8,386 nucleotides of DNA from an uncultured Erysipelotrichaceae bacterium (GCA_900544435.1 UQVG01000079.1:1-8386), one strand, 5' to 3'; positions 1 to 7,360 are shown, counted from the stretch's first letter. Notes: a model not told the origin generated them from the sequence alone. Translations and numbers: made by a program.

Positions 1-1257
1 TCCTTTGCTATAAGCATTATTAATAATTTCTTTTTCTTCTTTTTTACTTTTTATTTTCATTAAAAAATGAACACCAGCAGATTCATTATAAATTTCAACT
101 TTATTTTTTAAGACACTTGATTGAAAAGCATTTAATATAATTTCTTGTTTTTTTTGATAATAATTTCTTAAACGATTAATATGTCTTTCAAAATGTCCAT
201 TTTCAATAAATTTTGAAAGTGTATACTGTTCAAAATTAGAAACAGTACATGAATAAAAAGATAATCTTTTATAGTATTCATTAGCTAAACTTTCTGGTAA
301 GACCATATATGACATACGAATCGTTGAAGATAATGTTTTAGTAAAAGTATTCATATAAATAACTTTATCTGAAACATCAATACTTTGTAAAGTAGGAAGA
401 GGCTTACCACCTAATCTTAATTCACTATCATAATCATCTTCTATAATATAATGATTTTTTACTTTATTTGCCCATCCAAGTAATTCATAACGTCTAGAAA
501 TAGGCATTACAATTCCTGTAGGAAATTGATGTGATGGTGAAATATGAATCACATCAATATCTTTCCTCTCTAATTCTTGAGGATCTATCCCATAACTATC
601 CATATTTACATATTCAAAATGAACATTCATACTTTTATAAATTTGTGCTGTTTTAGGATATCCAGGATTTTCTAAACCATATTTAATATCATTTCCTAAC
701 AATTGAATAATTAAACTATATAAATATTCTGTTCCTGCACCAATAATAATTTGTTCAGGTTTTACATCCATATCTCTAAACTCTTTTAAAAAAGTAGCAA
801 TATTTTTTCTTAACTCAAGAATTCCTCCACAAGGAGAATTAATCATAAGTTCTTTTTGATTATCTTTCAAAACTTCTTTCATTGTTTTAATCCATGTTGT
901 AAAAGGAAATATTTCACTTTCAGTTTGATTACTAGAAAAATCAGCTAAATAATGTGTATGTCCACTTGTCAAAACAACTGTTTCTTGATGTACTTGTTTT
1001 GTTGGTTGTACATCATTTAAATCAGCAACATAAAATCCTTTTTTAGGTAAAGAATAAATAAATCCTTCAGACATCAATAAACTATAAGCATTTTCAACAG
1101 TAATCACGCTTATACCTAAATTTTTAGCGAAAGTTCTTTTTGATGGTAAACGTTCTCCAGGCTTTATCTTTCTTAAAACAATATCTTTTTTTATACATTT
1201 ATATAAATGTTCATAAAGAGAATCTGACCCTATATTTGAAAGATTATAAGTTAACAT
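1..1257 (-). CDS. pdxR: MocR/PdxR-type PLP-dependent transcriptional regulator (C-terminus cut by window edge)
   Basis: An open frame of 419 codons runs from ATG at 1257 to the left edge with no stop; the family is usually about 460-500 residues, so the C-terminus lies outside. The start has a clear AGGAGG site just upstream. Residues 1-77 form a GntR-type winged helix (PGERLPSKRTFAKNLGIS at 33-50, VENAYSLLMSEGFIY at 54-68). Residues from about 105 form a fold-type I aminotransferase-like domain: NPGYP at 197-201, EDDYDSELR at 273-281 with D275 as the expected pyridine-nitrogen Asp, and TFTKTLS at 304-310 with K307 as the expected PLP-binding lysine. MocR proteins divergent from pdxST are known as PdxR, activators of PLP synthesis that sense PLP. 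The divergent pdxS and pdxT here fit that role. Identity as PdxR rather than another MocR rests mainly on this context. Confidence 0.9.
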   Translation of the reverse strand, partial: MLTYNLSNIGSDSLYEHLYKCIKKDIVLRKIKPGERLPSKRTFAKNLGISVITVENAYSLLMSEGFIYSLPKKGFYVADLNDVQPTKQVHQETVVLTSGHTHYLADFSSNQTESEIFPFTTWIKTMKEVLKDNQKELMINSPCGGILELRKNIATFLKEFRDMDVKPEQIIIGAGTEYLYSLIIQLLGNDIKYGLENPGYPKTAQIYKSMNVHFEYVNMDSYGIDPQELERKDIDVIHISPSHQFPTGIVMPISRRYELLGWANKVKNHYIIEDDYDSELRLGGKPLPTLQSIDVSDKVIYMNTFTKTLSSTIRMSYMVLPESLANEYYKRLSFYSCTVSNFEQYTLSKFIENGHFERHINRLRNYYQKKQEIILNAFQSSVLKNKVEIYNESAGVHFLMKIKSKKEEKEIINNAYSKG

Positions 1258-1281
1258 AATGATTTCCTCCTAAAACTGACC

Positions 1282-1334
1282 TTATTGAATATATTTATTT
1301 TGAATATTTTTTTATGTTCACATTTAAGTATAAT
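1282..1334 (+). promoter_or_regulatory. pdxST promoter with probable PdxR-binding direct repeat
   Basis: A perfect TATAAT lies at 1329-1334, placing a likely transcription start near 1341 and leaving a leader of about 30 bases before pdxS. No good -35 sits 16-18 bp upstream. Instead, TTGAATAT occurs twice, at 1285-1292 and 1300-1307, a 15-bp period that puts the second copy over the expected -35 region. A weak -35 plus upstream repeats fits an activator-dependent promoter, and PdxR/MocR proteins are known to bind repeats in such divergent intergenic regions. The same repeats overlap the region where the pdxR promoter must lie, so pdxR autoregulation is plausible. The binding role is inferred. 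Confidence 0.55.
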
Positions 1335-1370
1335 AAAAGCCATAACAAAAGTAAACAGGGGGATCAAAAA

Positions 1371-2246
1371 ATGGAAAATGAAAGATATACATTAAATAAA
1401 CAATTAGCACAAATGTTAAAGGGTGGAGTTATTATGGATGTCACAACACCTGAACAAGCAAAAATTGCAGAGGAAGCAGGGGCTTGTGCAGTAATGGCAC
1501 TTGAAAGAATTCCTGCAGATATTCGTGCAGCAGGGGGAGTTGCTAGAATGTCTGATCCAAAAATGATTCAAGAAATTCAAGCTGCTGTAAGTATTCCAGT
1601 TATGGCAAAATGTCGTATTGGACATTTTGTAGAAGCTCAAATATTACAAGCAATCGAAATTGATTACATTGATGAAAGTGAAGTATTATCACCAGCAGAT
1701 GATGTTTATCATGTCAATAAAAGAGAATTTGAAGTACCATTTGTATGTGGTGCTAAAGATTTAGGAGAAGCGCTTCGTCGTATTAATGAAGGAGCAAGTA
1801 TGATTCGTACAAAAGGTGAACCAGGAACAGGGGATATTGTACAAGCTGTTCGTCATATGAGAATGATGAATAAACAAATTGCTCAAATTTCAGCACTTAG
1901 AAAAGATGAACTATTTGAAGTTGCAAAACAATTACAAGTACCTTATGAACTTGTAGAATATGTACATGATCATAAAAAATTACCAGTTGTTAACTTTGCA
2001 GCTGGTGGAGTCGCAACACCAGCAGATGCAGCTTTAATGATGCAACTTGGTGCTGAAGGTGTATTTGTTGGTTCTGGTATCTTTAAATCAGGAAATCCCA
2101 AAAAACGTGCAGCAGCGATTGTACAAGCTGTTACAAATTATACAGATGCTAAGTTGATTGCAAAATTATCTGAAGATTTAGGGGAAGCAATGGTTGGGAT
2201 TAATGAACAAGAAATTGAAATCTTAATGGCTGAAAGAGGTAAATAA
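1371..2246 (+). CDS. pdxS: Pyridoxal 5'-phosphate synthase, synthase subunit PdxS (Pdx1)
   Basis: This subunit condenses ribose 5-phosphate, glyceraldehyde 3-phosphate and ammonia into PLP, acting as a dodecamer decorated with PdxT in the cytoplasm. The 291-residue product matches Bacillus subtilis PdxS closely along its length. D23 lies in GGVIMDV, K80 in VMAKCRIGH (the first Schiff-base lysine, K81 in B. subtilis), K148 in RTKGEPGTG (the second, K149), and the phosphate-binding segments [17 protein letters not shown] and [11 protein letters not shown] are intact. I chose ATG 1371 because AGGGGGA lies 7 bases upstream and the protein then has the family's usual length. An in-frame ATG at 1314 would add 19 atypical residues and lies upstream of the TATAAT box. 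The stop overlaps the pdxT start by one base (TAATG), indicating translational coupling. Confidence 0.98.
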   Translation: MENERYTLNKQLAQMLKGGVIMDVTTPEQAKIAEEAGACAVMALERIPADIRAAGGVARMSDPKMIQEIQAAVSIPVMAKCRIGHFVEAQILQAIEIDYIDESEVLSPADDVYHVNKREFEVPFVCGAKDLGEALRRINEGASMIRTKGEPGTGDIVQAVRHMRMMNKQIAQISALRKDELFEVAKQLQVPYELVEYVHDHKKLPVVNFAAGGVATPADAALMMQLGAEGVFVGSGIFKSGNPKKRAAAIVQAVTNYTDAKLIAKLSEDLGEAMVGINEQEIEILMAERGK

Positions 2247-2821
2247 TGAAAGTTGCAGTTTTGGCTTTACAAGGTGCTTTTATTGAACATGAAAAAAGAT
2301 TAGAACAATTAGGAGTGACTTGCATAGAATTAAGACAAAAAAGTGATCTTGATCAAGAGTTTGATGGTCTTGTTTTACCTGGTGGTGAAAGTACAGTTCA
2401 AGGTAAACTTTTAAAAGAATTGGATATGTTTGATTCTTTACAAAAACGTATTCAAGAAGGACTGCCAACGCTTGCAACTTGTGCGGGACTTATTTTACTA
2501 GCACAAAATATTGAAAATCAAGATCAAACTTATTTTTCAACAATACCTATGAGTGTTAAAAGAAACGCTTATGGTAGACAACTAGGAAGTTTTCATACCA
2601 TTGAAGAAGTTAAGGGAATAGGAAAAGTGCCTATGACTTTTATTCGAGCACCTTATATCGAAAGTGTACAAGAAGGTGTTGATATTCTTTCTAAAGTAAA
2701 TGACCATATTATTGCTGTTAAGTATAAAAACCAACTTGCACTTGCTTTTCATCCAGAATTAGATGAAGATCATTCTATTCATCAATATTTTATAAATATG
2801 ATTAAAAAGTCTACGAGGTAG
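2246..2821 (+). CDS. pdxT: Pyridoxal 5'-phosphate synthase, glutaminase subunit PdxT (Pdx2)
   Basis: A class I glutamine amidotransferase of 191 residues that hydrolyses glutamine and channels ammonia to PdxS. The opening [15 protein letters not shown] is diagnostic. The glutamine-binding GGEST motif is at 46-50, the nucleophile C79 lies in TLATCAGLILLA, and the catalytic dyad H169 and E171 lies in AFHPEL, so the triad is complete. Length is normal for the family (about 190-200). It starts on the last base of the pdxS stop codon and so is almost certainly translated from the same transcript. The last codons (K-S-T-R-stop) form part of the terminator hairpin stem that ends the operon. Confidence 0.97.
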   Translation: MKVAVLALQGAFIEHEKRLEQLGVTCIELRQKSDLDQEFDGLVLPGGESTVQGKLLKELDMFDSLQKRIQEGLPTLATCAGLILLAQNIENQDQTYFSTIPMSVKRNAYGRQLGSFHTIEEVKGIGKVPMTFIRAPYIESVQEGVDILSKVNDHIIAVKYKNQLALAFHPELDEDHSIHQYFINMIKKSTR

Positions 2822-2829
2822 GCTTTTTT
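2804..2829 (+). terminator. Rho-independent terminator of pdxST
   Basis: The arms AAAAAGTCTAC (2804-2814) and GTAGGCTTTTT (2818-2828) pair over 11 positions, with one U-G wobble, around a GAG loop, followed by a T run to 2829. The pdxT stop codon TAG (2819-2821) lies in the 3' arm, so terminator and coding end overlap. Confidence 0.85.
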
Positions 2830-2833
2830 CTTA

Positions 2834-2839
2834 TATAAT
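2834..2839 (+). promoter_or_regulatory. Possible -10 box of the araC-family gene
   Basis: TATAAT sits right after the pdxST terminator and 22 bases before the araC-family start codon. No convincing -35 is present 17 bp upstream, where the terminator stem lies. If used, transcription would begin near 2846, just before the AAAGGAAG ribosome binding site, giving a leader of only about 16 bases. In DNA this AT-rich a single hexamer is weak evidence. Confidence 0.35.
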
Positions 2840-2861
2840 AAAAGTAAAAGGAAGTGTTAAG

Positions 2862-3638
2862 ATGAATCATCATATAGAAGTAATGAATTCTAATATAAAA
2901 TATCCAATTATTTTTTATAATCATTTTTTTAATCAAAACCGACCTGTAACATCACATTTCCATAAGGATATTGAAGTTGTTTATGTTGTTTCAGGAAAAT
3001 TAGAGGCATATATTGATGGAAAAAATGAAATATTTCATCAAGGAGAAATGTTTATCATTAATAGCCATGTCATTCATCAATTTATATTTTTGGAAGAAAC
3101 GCATATTTATACTTATCTTCTTTCAATAGATGTATTTAATGAGTTTAATATTAAATGTCATACATTTAGACTAAGAACACCATTAGATGTAGAATGGTTA
3201 AAACCTTGGTTAGAAATGAAAAATTACCAATGTCTATCATCTTTAGACAAACATATTTTAATGTATCAACTCTATCAAAAATTAATTCAAGATTGTTTAA
3301 TTGAAACAAAGAAAGAAACAAAACAAAATGATATTTCTTTCATATTAGATGAAATAGAAAAAAATTATGACCAAAATTTAACACTTGAACTTCTTGCAAA
3401 AAAATTTCATTTTCATCCTAATTCACTAACACGCTATTTTAAAAAACAAACAGGAACTACCTTTTACCAATATCTACAAAAAATTCGTTTAAAACATGCT
3501 TATTATGATTTAATGCATACGGATATGAAAATTATTGATATTGCTTTAAATAATGGATTTAAAAATGTGAAATCTTTTGAAAAAGTATTTCAAAATAAAT
3601 ATCAAAAAACACCTACAAATTATAAAAAAGGTTTATAA
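2862..3638 (+). CDS. AraC-family transcriptional regulator with N-terminal cupin-like sensor domain
   Basis: A 258-residue regulator of usual AraC/XylS two-domain length. The N-terminal half resembles a sugar-sensing cupin: HFHKDIEVVYVVSGK at 32-46 carries the His-x-His pair H32/H34, followed by a GEMFIINSHVIHQF segment at 61-74. The C-terminal 100 residues hold the two helix-turn-helix units: LTLELLAKKFHFHPNSLTRYFKKQ, then the linker TFYQYLQKIRLKHAYYDL, then MKIIDIALNNGFKNVKSFEKVF, ending in the family signature KYQKTPTNYK. The start at 2862 has AAAGGAAG upstream; the gene is separated from pdxT by a terminator, so it is its own unit. It lies 75 bases upstream of malL on the same strand, making control of alpha-glucoside use a reasonable inference. 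Its ligand and direction of control cannot be read from sequence. Confidence 0.92.
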   Translation: MNHHIEVMNSNIKYPIIFYNHFFNQNRPVTSHFHKDIEVVYVVSGKLEAYIDGKNEIFHQGEMFIINSHVIHQFIFLEETHIYTYLLSIDVFNEFNIKCHTFRLRTPLDVEWLKPWLEMKNYQCLSSLDKHILMYQLYQKLIQDCLIETKKETKQNDISFILDEIEKNYDQNLTLELLAKKFHFHPNSLTRYFKKQTGTTFYQYLQKIRLKHAYYDLMHTDMKIIDIALNNGFKNVKSFEKVFQNKYQKTPTNYKKGL

Positions 3639-3713
3639 TTGCCTATTAATTGTTTAAAAAAGCAATGAATATATTTTATGAATAGTTAAAATATAAGAAA
3701 AGGGGGTCAAGAA
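3639..3713 (+). promoter_or_regulatory. malL upstream region: candidate promoter with short direct repeat
   Basis: Seventy-five bases separate the araC-family stop from malL. They contain ATGAATA twice (3665-3671 and 3678-3684, 13 bp apart), a TAAAAT that could act as a -10 (3687-3692), and a strong AGGGGG ribosome binding site at 3701-3706. A 5-bp ATTGC/GCAAT inverted pair with a 19-base loop (3638-3666) is too weak to be a convincing terminator. No catabolite-repression (cre) consensus was seen. AraC-type proteins often bind direct repeats, so the repeat could be their site, but it is short and AT-rich; malL may equally be read from the araC transcript. Confidence 0.35.
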
Positions 3714-5369
3714 ATGGAATGGTGGAAAAAGAGTGTTGTTTATCAAATTTATGTAAAAAGTTTTCAAGATAGTAATAATGATGGAATAGGTGATCTTCAA
3801 GGAATTATTTCTCGTTTGGATTACTTGAAAAAATTAGGGGTTGATGTTTTATGGTTAACACCAATTTATAAGTCTCCTAATGATGATAATGGTTATGACA
3901 TTTCAGATTATTATCAAATTCAACCAGAATTTGGAACGATGGATGATTTTGAAGAATTATTGGAAAAAGCACATCAAAAACAAATTAAAATTATCTTGGA
4001 TGTTGTTTTTAATCATACAAGTGATGAACATCATTGGTTTAAAGAAAGTCAATCATCAAAAGAAAATCCTTATCGAGATTATTATATTTGGAAAGAGCCT
4101 AAAGAAGGAGCTGTTCCTAACAATTGGACAAGTTGTTTTCAAGGTTCAGCGTGGGAATTTGATGAAAATACAAAAGAATATTATCTTCATTTATTTTCTA
4201 AAAAACAACCTGATTTAAATTGGCAAAACCCTAAAGTAAGGCAAGAATGTTATGATATTATGAATTATTGGGTAGATAAGGGAGTAGATGGTTTTCGTTT
4301 AGATGTCATTAATGTTATTAGTAAAGATGTAAGTCAATATTATGTAGATAGTTTAATTAAAGGACATAAGGTATGTGCTAATGGGCCACATGTACATGAA
4401 TATATTCAAGAGATGAATCAAAAGGTATTTTCAAGAAAAGAATTATTGACAGTAGGAGAAACCCCAGCTGTTACTATAGAAGATGGTCAAAAATATGCAC
4501 CATTAGATAATAGTGAATTAAGTATGATTTTTCAATTTGAATTGATGGATGTTGATGGTGGGGAAACGAATAAGTGGTCTGATCAACGCTTTGTTTTAAA
4601 AAATTTAAAACAAATCATGTCAAGATGGCAAGAGGGAATGTATCAAAAAGCTTGGAATTCATTATTTTGGAACAATCATGATCAACCCCGTTGTGTTTCA
4701 CGATTTGGTGATACTTCAACTGCTCTTTATCATGAAAAATCAGCAAAAATGCTAGCAATTTGTCTTCATATGATGCAAGGAACACCTTATATTTATCAAG
4801 GAGAAGAATTAGGAATGACGAATGTTCCATTTAAATCATTGAATGATTATCGCGATATTGAAACCTATAATAGCTACAAACAACTTGTTGAAATAGAAAA
4901 GAAAGTAACCCATGAAGATATGTTACGCTACATGTTAAAATCAAGTCGTGATCATGCAAGAACACCAATGCAATGGAACAAAGATAAAAATGCGGGATTT
5001 AGTAAGCAAACACCATGGATCATGGTCAATCCAAATTATCTAACGATCAATGCAGAAGATGAAATCAGTAATTCAAATTCAATTTTTTATACTTATCAAA
5101 AACTTATACAATTAAGGAAGACATATGAAATTATAACTTTAGGAAAATATGAATTAATAATGAAGGATGATGAAAATATCTATGCATATAAACGTCTTTA
5201 TAAAGACGAAGAAATGATTGTTTATTGTAATTTTAGTAATCAAGAAGTTAGTTATGATGCTTCTATTTTAAAAAATGAAAAAATATTGATTCAAAACTAT
5301 GAAAAGCATCAAAAAGGAACTCTTAAACCTTATGAAAGTATTGTTTTCTATCAAAAAAGCAGAGCTTAG
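3714..5369 (+). CDS. malL: GH13 oligo-1,6-glucosidase (isomaltase-type alpha-glucosidase)
   Basis: A complete 551-residue cytoplasmic glycoside hydrolase with no signal peptide, matching the usual 550-565 length. It is expected to release glucose from the non-reducing end of isomaltose and related alpha-1,6 oligosaccharides. The metal-binding loop DSNNDGIGD is at 19-27. Conserved region I is DVVFNH (96-101); region II is GFRLDVIN with nucleophile D197; region III is LLTVGE with acid/base E249; region IV is WNNHDQPR with transition-state Asp D323. V198 after the nucleophile is the residue linked to alpha-1,6 preference in the Bacillus cereus enzyme. The segment MIFQFELMDVD (271-281) and the GETPAVT context resemble oligo-1,6-glucosidases more than trehalose-6-phosphate hydrolases, the main alternative. 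Start chosen for the AGGGGG site 7 bases upstream. No sugar transporter is seen nearby. Confidence 0.9.
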   Translation: MEWWKKSVVYQIYVKSFQDSNNDGIGDLQGIISRLDYLKKLGVDVLWLTPIYKSPNDDNGYDISDYYQIQPEFGTMDDFEELLEKAHQKQIKIILDVVFNHTSDEHHWFKESQSSKENPYRDYYIWKEPKEGAVPNNWTSCFQGSAWEFDENTKEYYLHLFSKKQPDLNWQNPKVRQECYDIMNYWVDKGVDGFRLDVINVISKDVSQYYVDSLIKGHKVCANGPHVHEYIQEMNQKVFSRKELLTVGETPAVTIEDGQKYAPLDNSELSMIFQFELMDVDGGETNKWSDQRFVLKNLKQIMSRWQEGMYQKAWNSLFWNNHDQPRCVSRFGDTSTALYHEKSAKMLAICLHMMQGTPYIYQGEELGMTNVPFKSLNDYRDIETYNSYKQLVEIEKKVTHEDMLRYMLKSSRDHARTPMQWNKDKNAGFSKQTPWIMVNPNYLTINAEDEISNSNSIFYTYQKLIQLRKTYEIITLGKYELIMKDDENIYAYKRLYKDEEMIVYCNFSNQEVSYDASILKNEKILIQNYEKHQKGTLKPYESIVFYQKSRA

Positions 5370-5379
5370 CTCTGCTTTT
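5353..5379. terminator. Bidirectional terminator between malL and the convergent dehydrogenase gene
   Basis: AAAAGCAGAGC (5355-5365) and GCTCTGCTTTT (5369-5379) form a perfect 11-bp stem with a TTA loop. The malL stop TAG (5367-5369) runs from the loop into the 3' arm. On the plus strand the tail is four T; on the minus strand six T follow the stem (A run at 5353-5358), so it should serve both genes. The dehydrogenase stop (5383-5385) is 13 bases past the malL stop. Confidence 0.85.
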
Positions 5380-5382
5380 ACA

Positions 5383-6408
5383 TTAAATATGATATTCCAT
5401 AGGATAAGTTAAATAATCTAAACGATCTAATTCATCAACTGTAACAACACCAGCAGGTGCAACTAAAACAGTTGGAATACGATTGACAATTGTTGCACAT
5501 GTATGTTCAACTGTTGCAGGTTTTACAACATGGAATTCTGTATCTGGTTCACCAGTAATCTTCCAATCACACATATCACCATCATCTTCACCATAAACTT
5601 TACCAATACATTGTGTTTCAATAATTGGTCCTTGGAATGTTTCAGTTGTTACAACAGCAGCCATTCCAATACAATTTCCTTTAGGAATTGTTTCACCCAA
5701 AGTAGATGAATATAAATCTGTTTCATGGAAATAAGGAACACATTTTTGTGTTTGTGATTTAATTGTCCATCCCATACGAGCAGCTAATGCTTCATTTGAA
5801 TTCCATACATAAGAAGGTTCTAATACTTCAGGATGAGCAATACTTGCTTCAAATTCTTCAGGTGTTAAACCAACACCATGTGCTTTAGCAAGTGCTAATC
5901 CATAATCTTCAACATTATAACTTACAGCCCCTTCAATCTTTTTAATAGAATGACATCCACCAGCAACAAGACCTACCATGTTTACCCAGAAAATATCTTC
6001 CATACCACTACCAACAAAAGTACATCCATTTTCTTTAGCAATGACATCCAATTGATTTGTACGAACAGGATCAGTTGTCCAACTATATGTTGCTTCTTCA
6101 CAAGTTGAAATAACACTGATTCCTCTAGATAAACATTTTACATAATGATCAAAGCAATCACTAACTAAACTAAATAAAGTCACAACAGCAATATCAGGAT
6201 CAGTTTCATCTAAAACTTTATCAGCTTGATCACTAATACAAACCCCTGTTTTAACACCTAATTCAGCAAAATCTCCAATATCCATTCCTACAATTGCAGG
6301 ATTTGTATCAATAGCTCCAACAATCATAGCTCCATTTTCATAAAGATAACGAATAATATACTTTGCCATCTTTCCACAACCATATTGTACAACTTTAATC
6401 TTTTCCAT
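5383..6408 (-). CDS. NAD(P)-dependent dehydrogenase, DapB / 2,4-diaminopentanoate dehydrogenase / amine dehydrogenase-like
   Basis: A complete 341-residue protein. The N-terminus is a Rossmann nucleotide-binding fold ([20 protein letters not shown], with GCGKMA at 10-15), then [16 protein letters not shown] (31-46) and DIAVVTLFS (72-80). The [12 protein letters not shown] segment (97-108) carries E104/E105 where 2,4-diaminopentanoate dehydrogenases and related native amine dehydrogenases keep an acidic active-site residue. The C-terminal half ([26 protein letters not shown], then [23 protein letters not shown] near the end) also follows that family rather than true DapB, which is about 250-270 residues. 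Known relatives deaminate 2,4-diaminopentanoate in ornithine fermentation, but no ornithine aminomutase or thiolase partner is visible, so the substrate is unknown. AGGAGG lies 7 bases before the start. A MerR-type promoter directly upstream suggests inducible expression by the neighbouring regulator. Confidence 0.75.
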   Translation of the reverse strand: MEKIKVVQYGCGKMAKYIIRYLYENGAMIVGAIDTNPAIVGMDIGDFAELGVKTGVCISDQADKVLDETDPDIAVVTLFSLVSDCFDHYVKCLSRGISVISTCEEATYSWTTDPVRTNQLDVIAKENGCTFVGSGMEDIFWVNMVGLVAGGCHSIKKIEGAVSYNVEDYGLALAKAHGVGLTPEEFEASIAHPEVLEPSYVWNSNEALAARMGWTIKSQTQKCVPYFHETDLYSSTLGETIPKGNCIGMAAVVTTETFQGPIIETQCIGKVYGEDDGDMCDWKITGEPDTEFHVVKPATVEHTCATIVNRIPTVLVAPAGVVTVDELDRLDYLTYPMEYHI

Positions 6409-6437
6409 ATTTCATGCCTCCTATTTCTTTCACTTAC

Positions 6438-6468
6438 ATCATAGACCCTTATCTAAGAAGAGAGTCAA
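6438..6468 (-). promoter_or_regulatory. MerR-type promoter/operator of the dehydrogenase gene
   Basis: On the minus strand, -35 TTGACT (6468-6463) and -10 TATGAT (6443-6438) are separated by 19 bp, the over-long spacing typical of promoters activated by MerR proteins through DNA untwisting. The 23 bp from 6466 to 6444 form a dyad: GACTCTCTTC, centre TTA, GATAAGGGTC, with 8 of 11 pairs matching. The -35 box starts directly after the merR stop codon (6471-6469). The predicted start near 6431 leaves a short leader carrying AGGAGG. Binding by the adjacent MerR protein is inferred, supported by the matching dyad upstream of merR. Confidence 0.75.
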
Positions 6469-7308
6469 CTACTTTTCAAAAGAAACAGGGACTTGCAATC
6501 TTAAAAACATCGAACGTTCATGATGATCAAAAATACTCAATTCACTTAAAACTTCACAAATATAATCACCACATATTTTTAAATGATTCATTTTACAATA
6601 ATTTAAAAGTCTTTTCGCATAATCTATTTCTTGATGAAAATCATCTAAATAAATACAAGCATACATTCCATTTTCAATAATTTGAATTTCTTTTTCAGGA
6701 AAATGATCATCAACAAAAACAAAAATTCTATCAGAAACAAATTCTTGTTTTAAAAATCTATCCTTATTAAGAAAAGTACCAGCATTACAATAATAAATTT
6801 GAGGATAATGATGCATAATCAAATCATTTTTTAATTGTGTTAAAAGATGTTCATAAACATTTAAATCATGTTCATAAAAATTAATATCAGTATGCATTGC
6901 ATAAATTCTTCTACGATCAATATATTCTAAAGTAATCGTTCCACTTGGAGGAGATTTACGATATCTTTCTAAACTATAAATTGTTCTAGAAATAGCATCT
7001 TTTGTTCTTTGCAAATCTTTGATTTGCATAGCTAATTGTTGTTTCTTTTTAATTAAAATAGCCTCAATTAAATTAATATCTTCTTTATCAAGAAGCTCTT
7101 TAATTTCTTTTAAATTCATTTGTAATTCTTTCATATATTGAATTAAATCTAAACGGGCATTTTGCTTAATATCATAATAACGATAATTTGTTTCTGGATT
7201 AACATAAACAGGTTTCAATAAATCAAGTTCATCATATAATCTTAAAGTTGTAACAGTGATATGATTCATTTTGGCCATTTCACCAATACTTAAATAGTCA
7301 TTATTCAT
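6469..7308 (-). CDS. MerR-family transcriptional regulator, BmrR-like with GyrI-type effector domain
   Basis: A 279-residue product, the same size class as BmrR (about 278). Residues 5-75 are a MerR winged helix: YLSIGEMAKMNHITVTTLRLYDELDLL, then NYRYYD (41-46) and a second DNA-binding half ending near LKEIKELLDK. Residues about 78-118 form the long dimerisation helix. The rest (from about 124) is a GyrI-like ligand domain; E252 in GDYICEVLSE lies near where BmrR has its cation-binding glutamate E253. I chose ATG 7308, which has AGAGGTG 6 bases upstream and begins MNNDYLSIGEMAK. An in-frame ATG at 7344 would add 12 residues and lies inside the operator dyad. No terminator separates it from the dehydrogenase gene, so read-through is possible. 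The probable role is a ligand-responsive activator of that gene and of itself; the ligand is unknown. Confidence 0.9.
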   Translation of the reverse strand: MNNDYLSIGEMAKMNHITVTTLRLYDELDLLKPVYVNPETNYRYYDIKQNARLDLIQYMKELQMNLKEIKELLDKEDINLIEAILIKKKQQLAMQIKDLQRTKDAISRTIYSLERYRKSPPSGTITLEYIDRRRIYAMHTDINFYEHDLNVYEHLLTQLKNDLIMHHYPQIYYCNAGTFLNKDRFLKQEFVSDRIFVFVDDHFPEKEIQIIENGMYACIYLDDFHQEIDYAKRLLNYCKMNHLKICGDYICEVLSELSIFDHHERSMFLRLQVPVSFEK

Positions 7309-7326
7309 TGTTTTCACCTCTTTATT

Positions 7327-7360
7327 ATTATAACAAACTCTCATGTAACATGAGAGTTAT
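7327..7360 (-). promoter_or_regulatory. merR promoter with 23-bp operator dyad (autoregulation)
   Basis: AACTCTCATG (7336-7345) and CATGAGAGTT (7349-7358) are perfect 10-bp arms around a 3-bp centre. On the minus strand this dyad matches the one at the dehydrogenase promoter at 16 of 23 positions, with the same ACTCTC half-site and TTA centre. The positions equivalent to -35 and -10 with a 19-bp spacer read ATAACT (7360-7355) and TGTTAT (7335-7330), weak but plausible. A perfect TATAAT lies 3 bp further on (7332-7327), giving a 22-bp spacer. Either suggests low, MerR-dependent transcription of merR itself. Confidence 0.7.

Noticed and set aside
1314..1370. Upstream in-frame ATG as the pdxS start
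   Set aside because: It lacks a ribosome binding site, lies upstream of the TATAAT box and adds 19 residues unlike PdxS proteins; ATG 1371 has AGGGGGA at the right distance and gives the normal length.
1416..1640. Minus-strand open frame within pdxS, and similar frames inside pdxT, malL and the dehydrogenase gene
   Set aside because: These are cysteine-, isoleucine- or lysine-rich shadows of clearly conserved genes and lack ribosome binding sites.
3638..3666. ATTGC/GCAAT inverted pair after the araC-family gene as a terminator
   Set aside because: Only 5 bp of stem around a 19-base loop and no T run on the plus strand; too weak to call.
3714..5369. Trehalose-6-phosphate hydrolase (treC/treA) as the identity of the GH13 enzyme
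   Set aside because: The FELMDVD segment and the sequence after the acid/base Glu follow oligo-1,6-glucosidases, whereas trehalose-6-phosphate hydrolases have an HHLKVDY-like segment; no trehalose PTS gene or TreR is nearby. It remains the main alternative.
5383..6408. True dihydrodipicolinate reductase (DapB) of lysine synthesis
   Set aside because: At 341 residues it is clearly longer than DapB, the C-terminal half follows the diaminopentanoate dehydrogenase type, and there are no lysine-pathway neighbours.
6414..6680. Plus-strand 88-codon open frame
   Set aside because: It is antisense to the 3' end of merR and its promoter region, and its sequence has no recognisable protein features; merR on the other strand is well supported.
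7309..7344. Upstream in-frame ATG as the merR start
   Set aside because: It falls inside the operator dyad and upstream of the -10, while ATG 7308 has a good ribosome binding site and begins with a typical MerR N-terminus.
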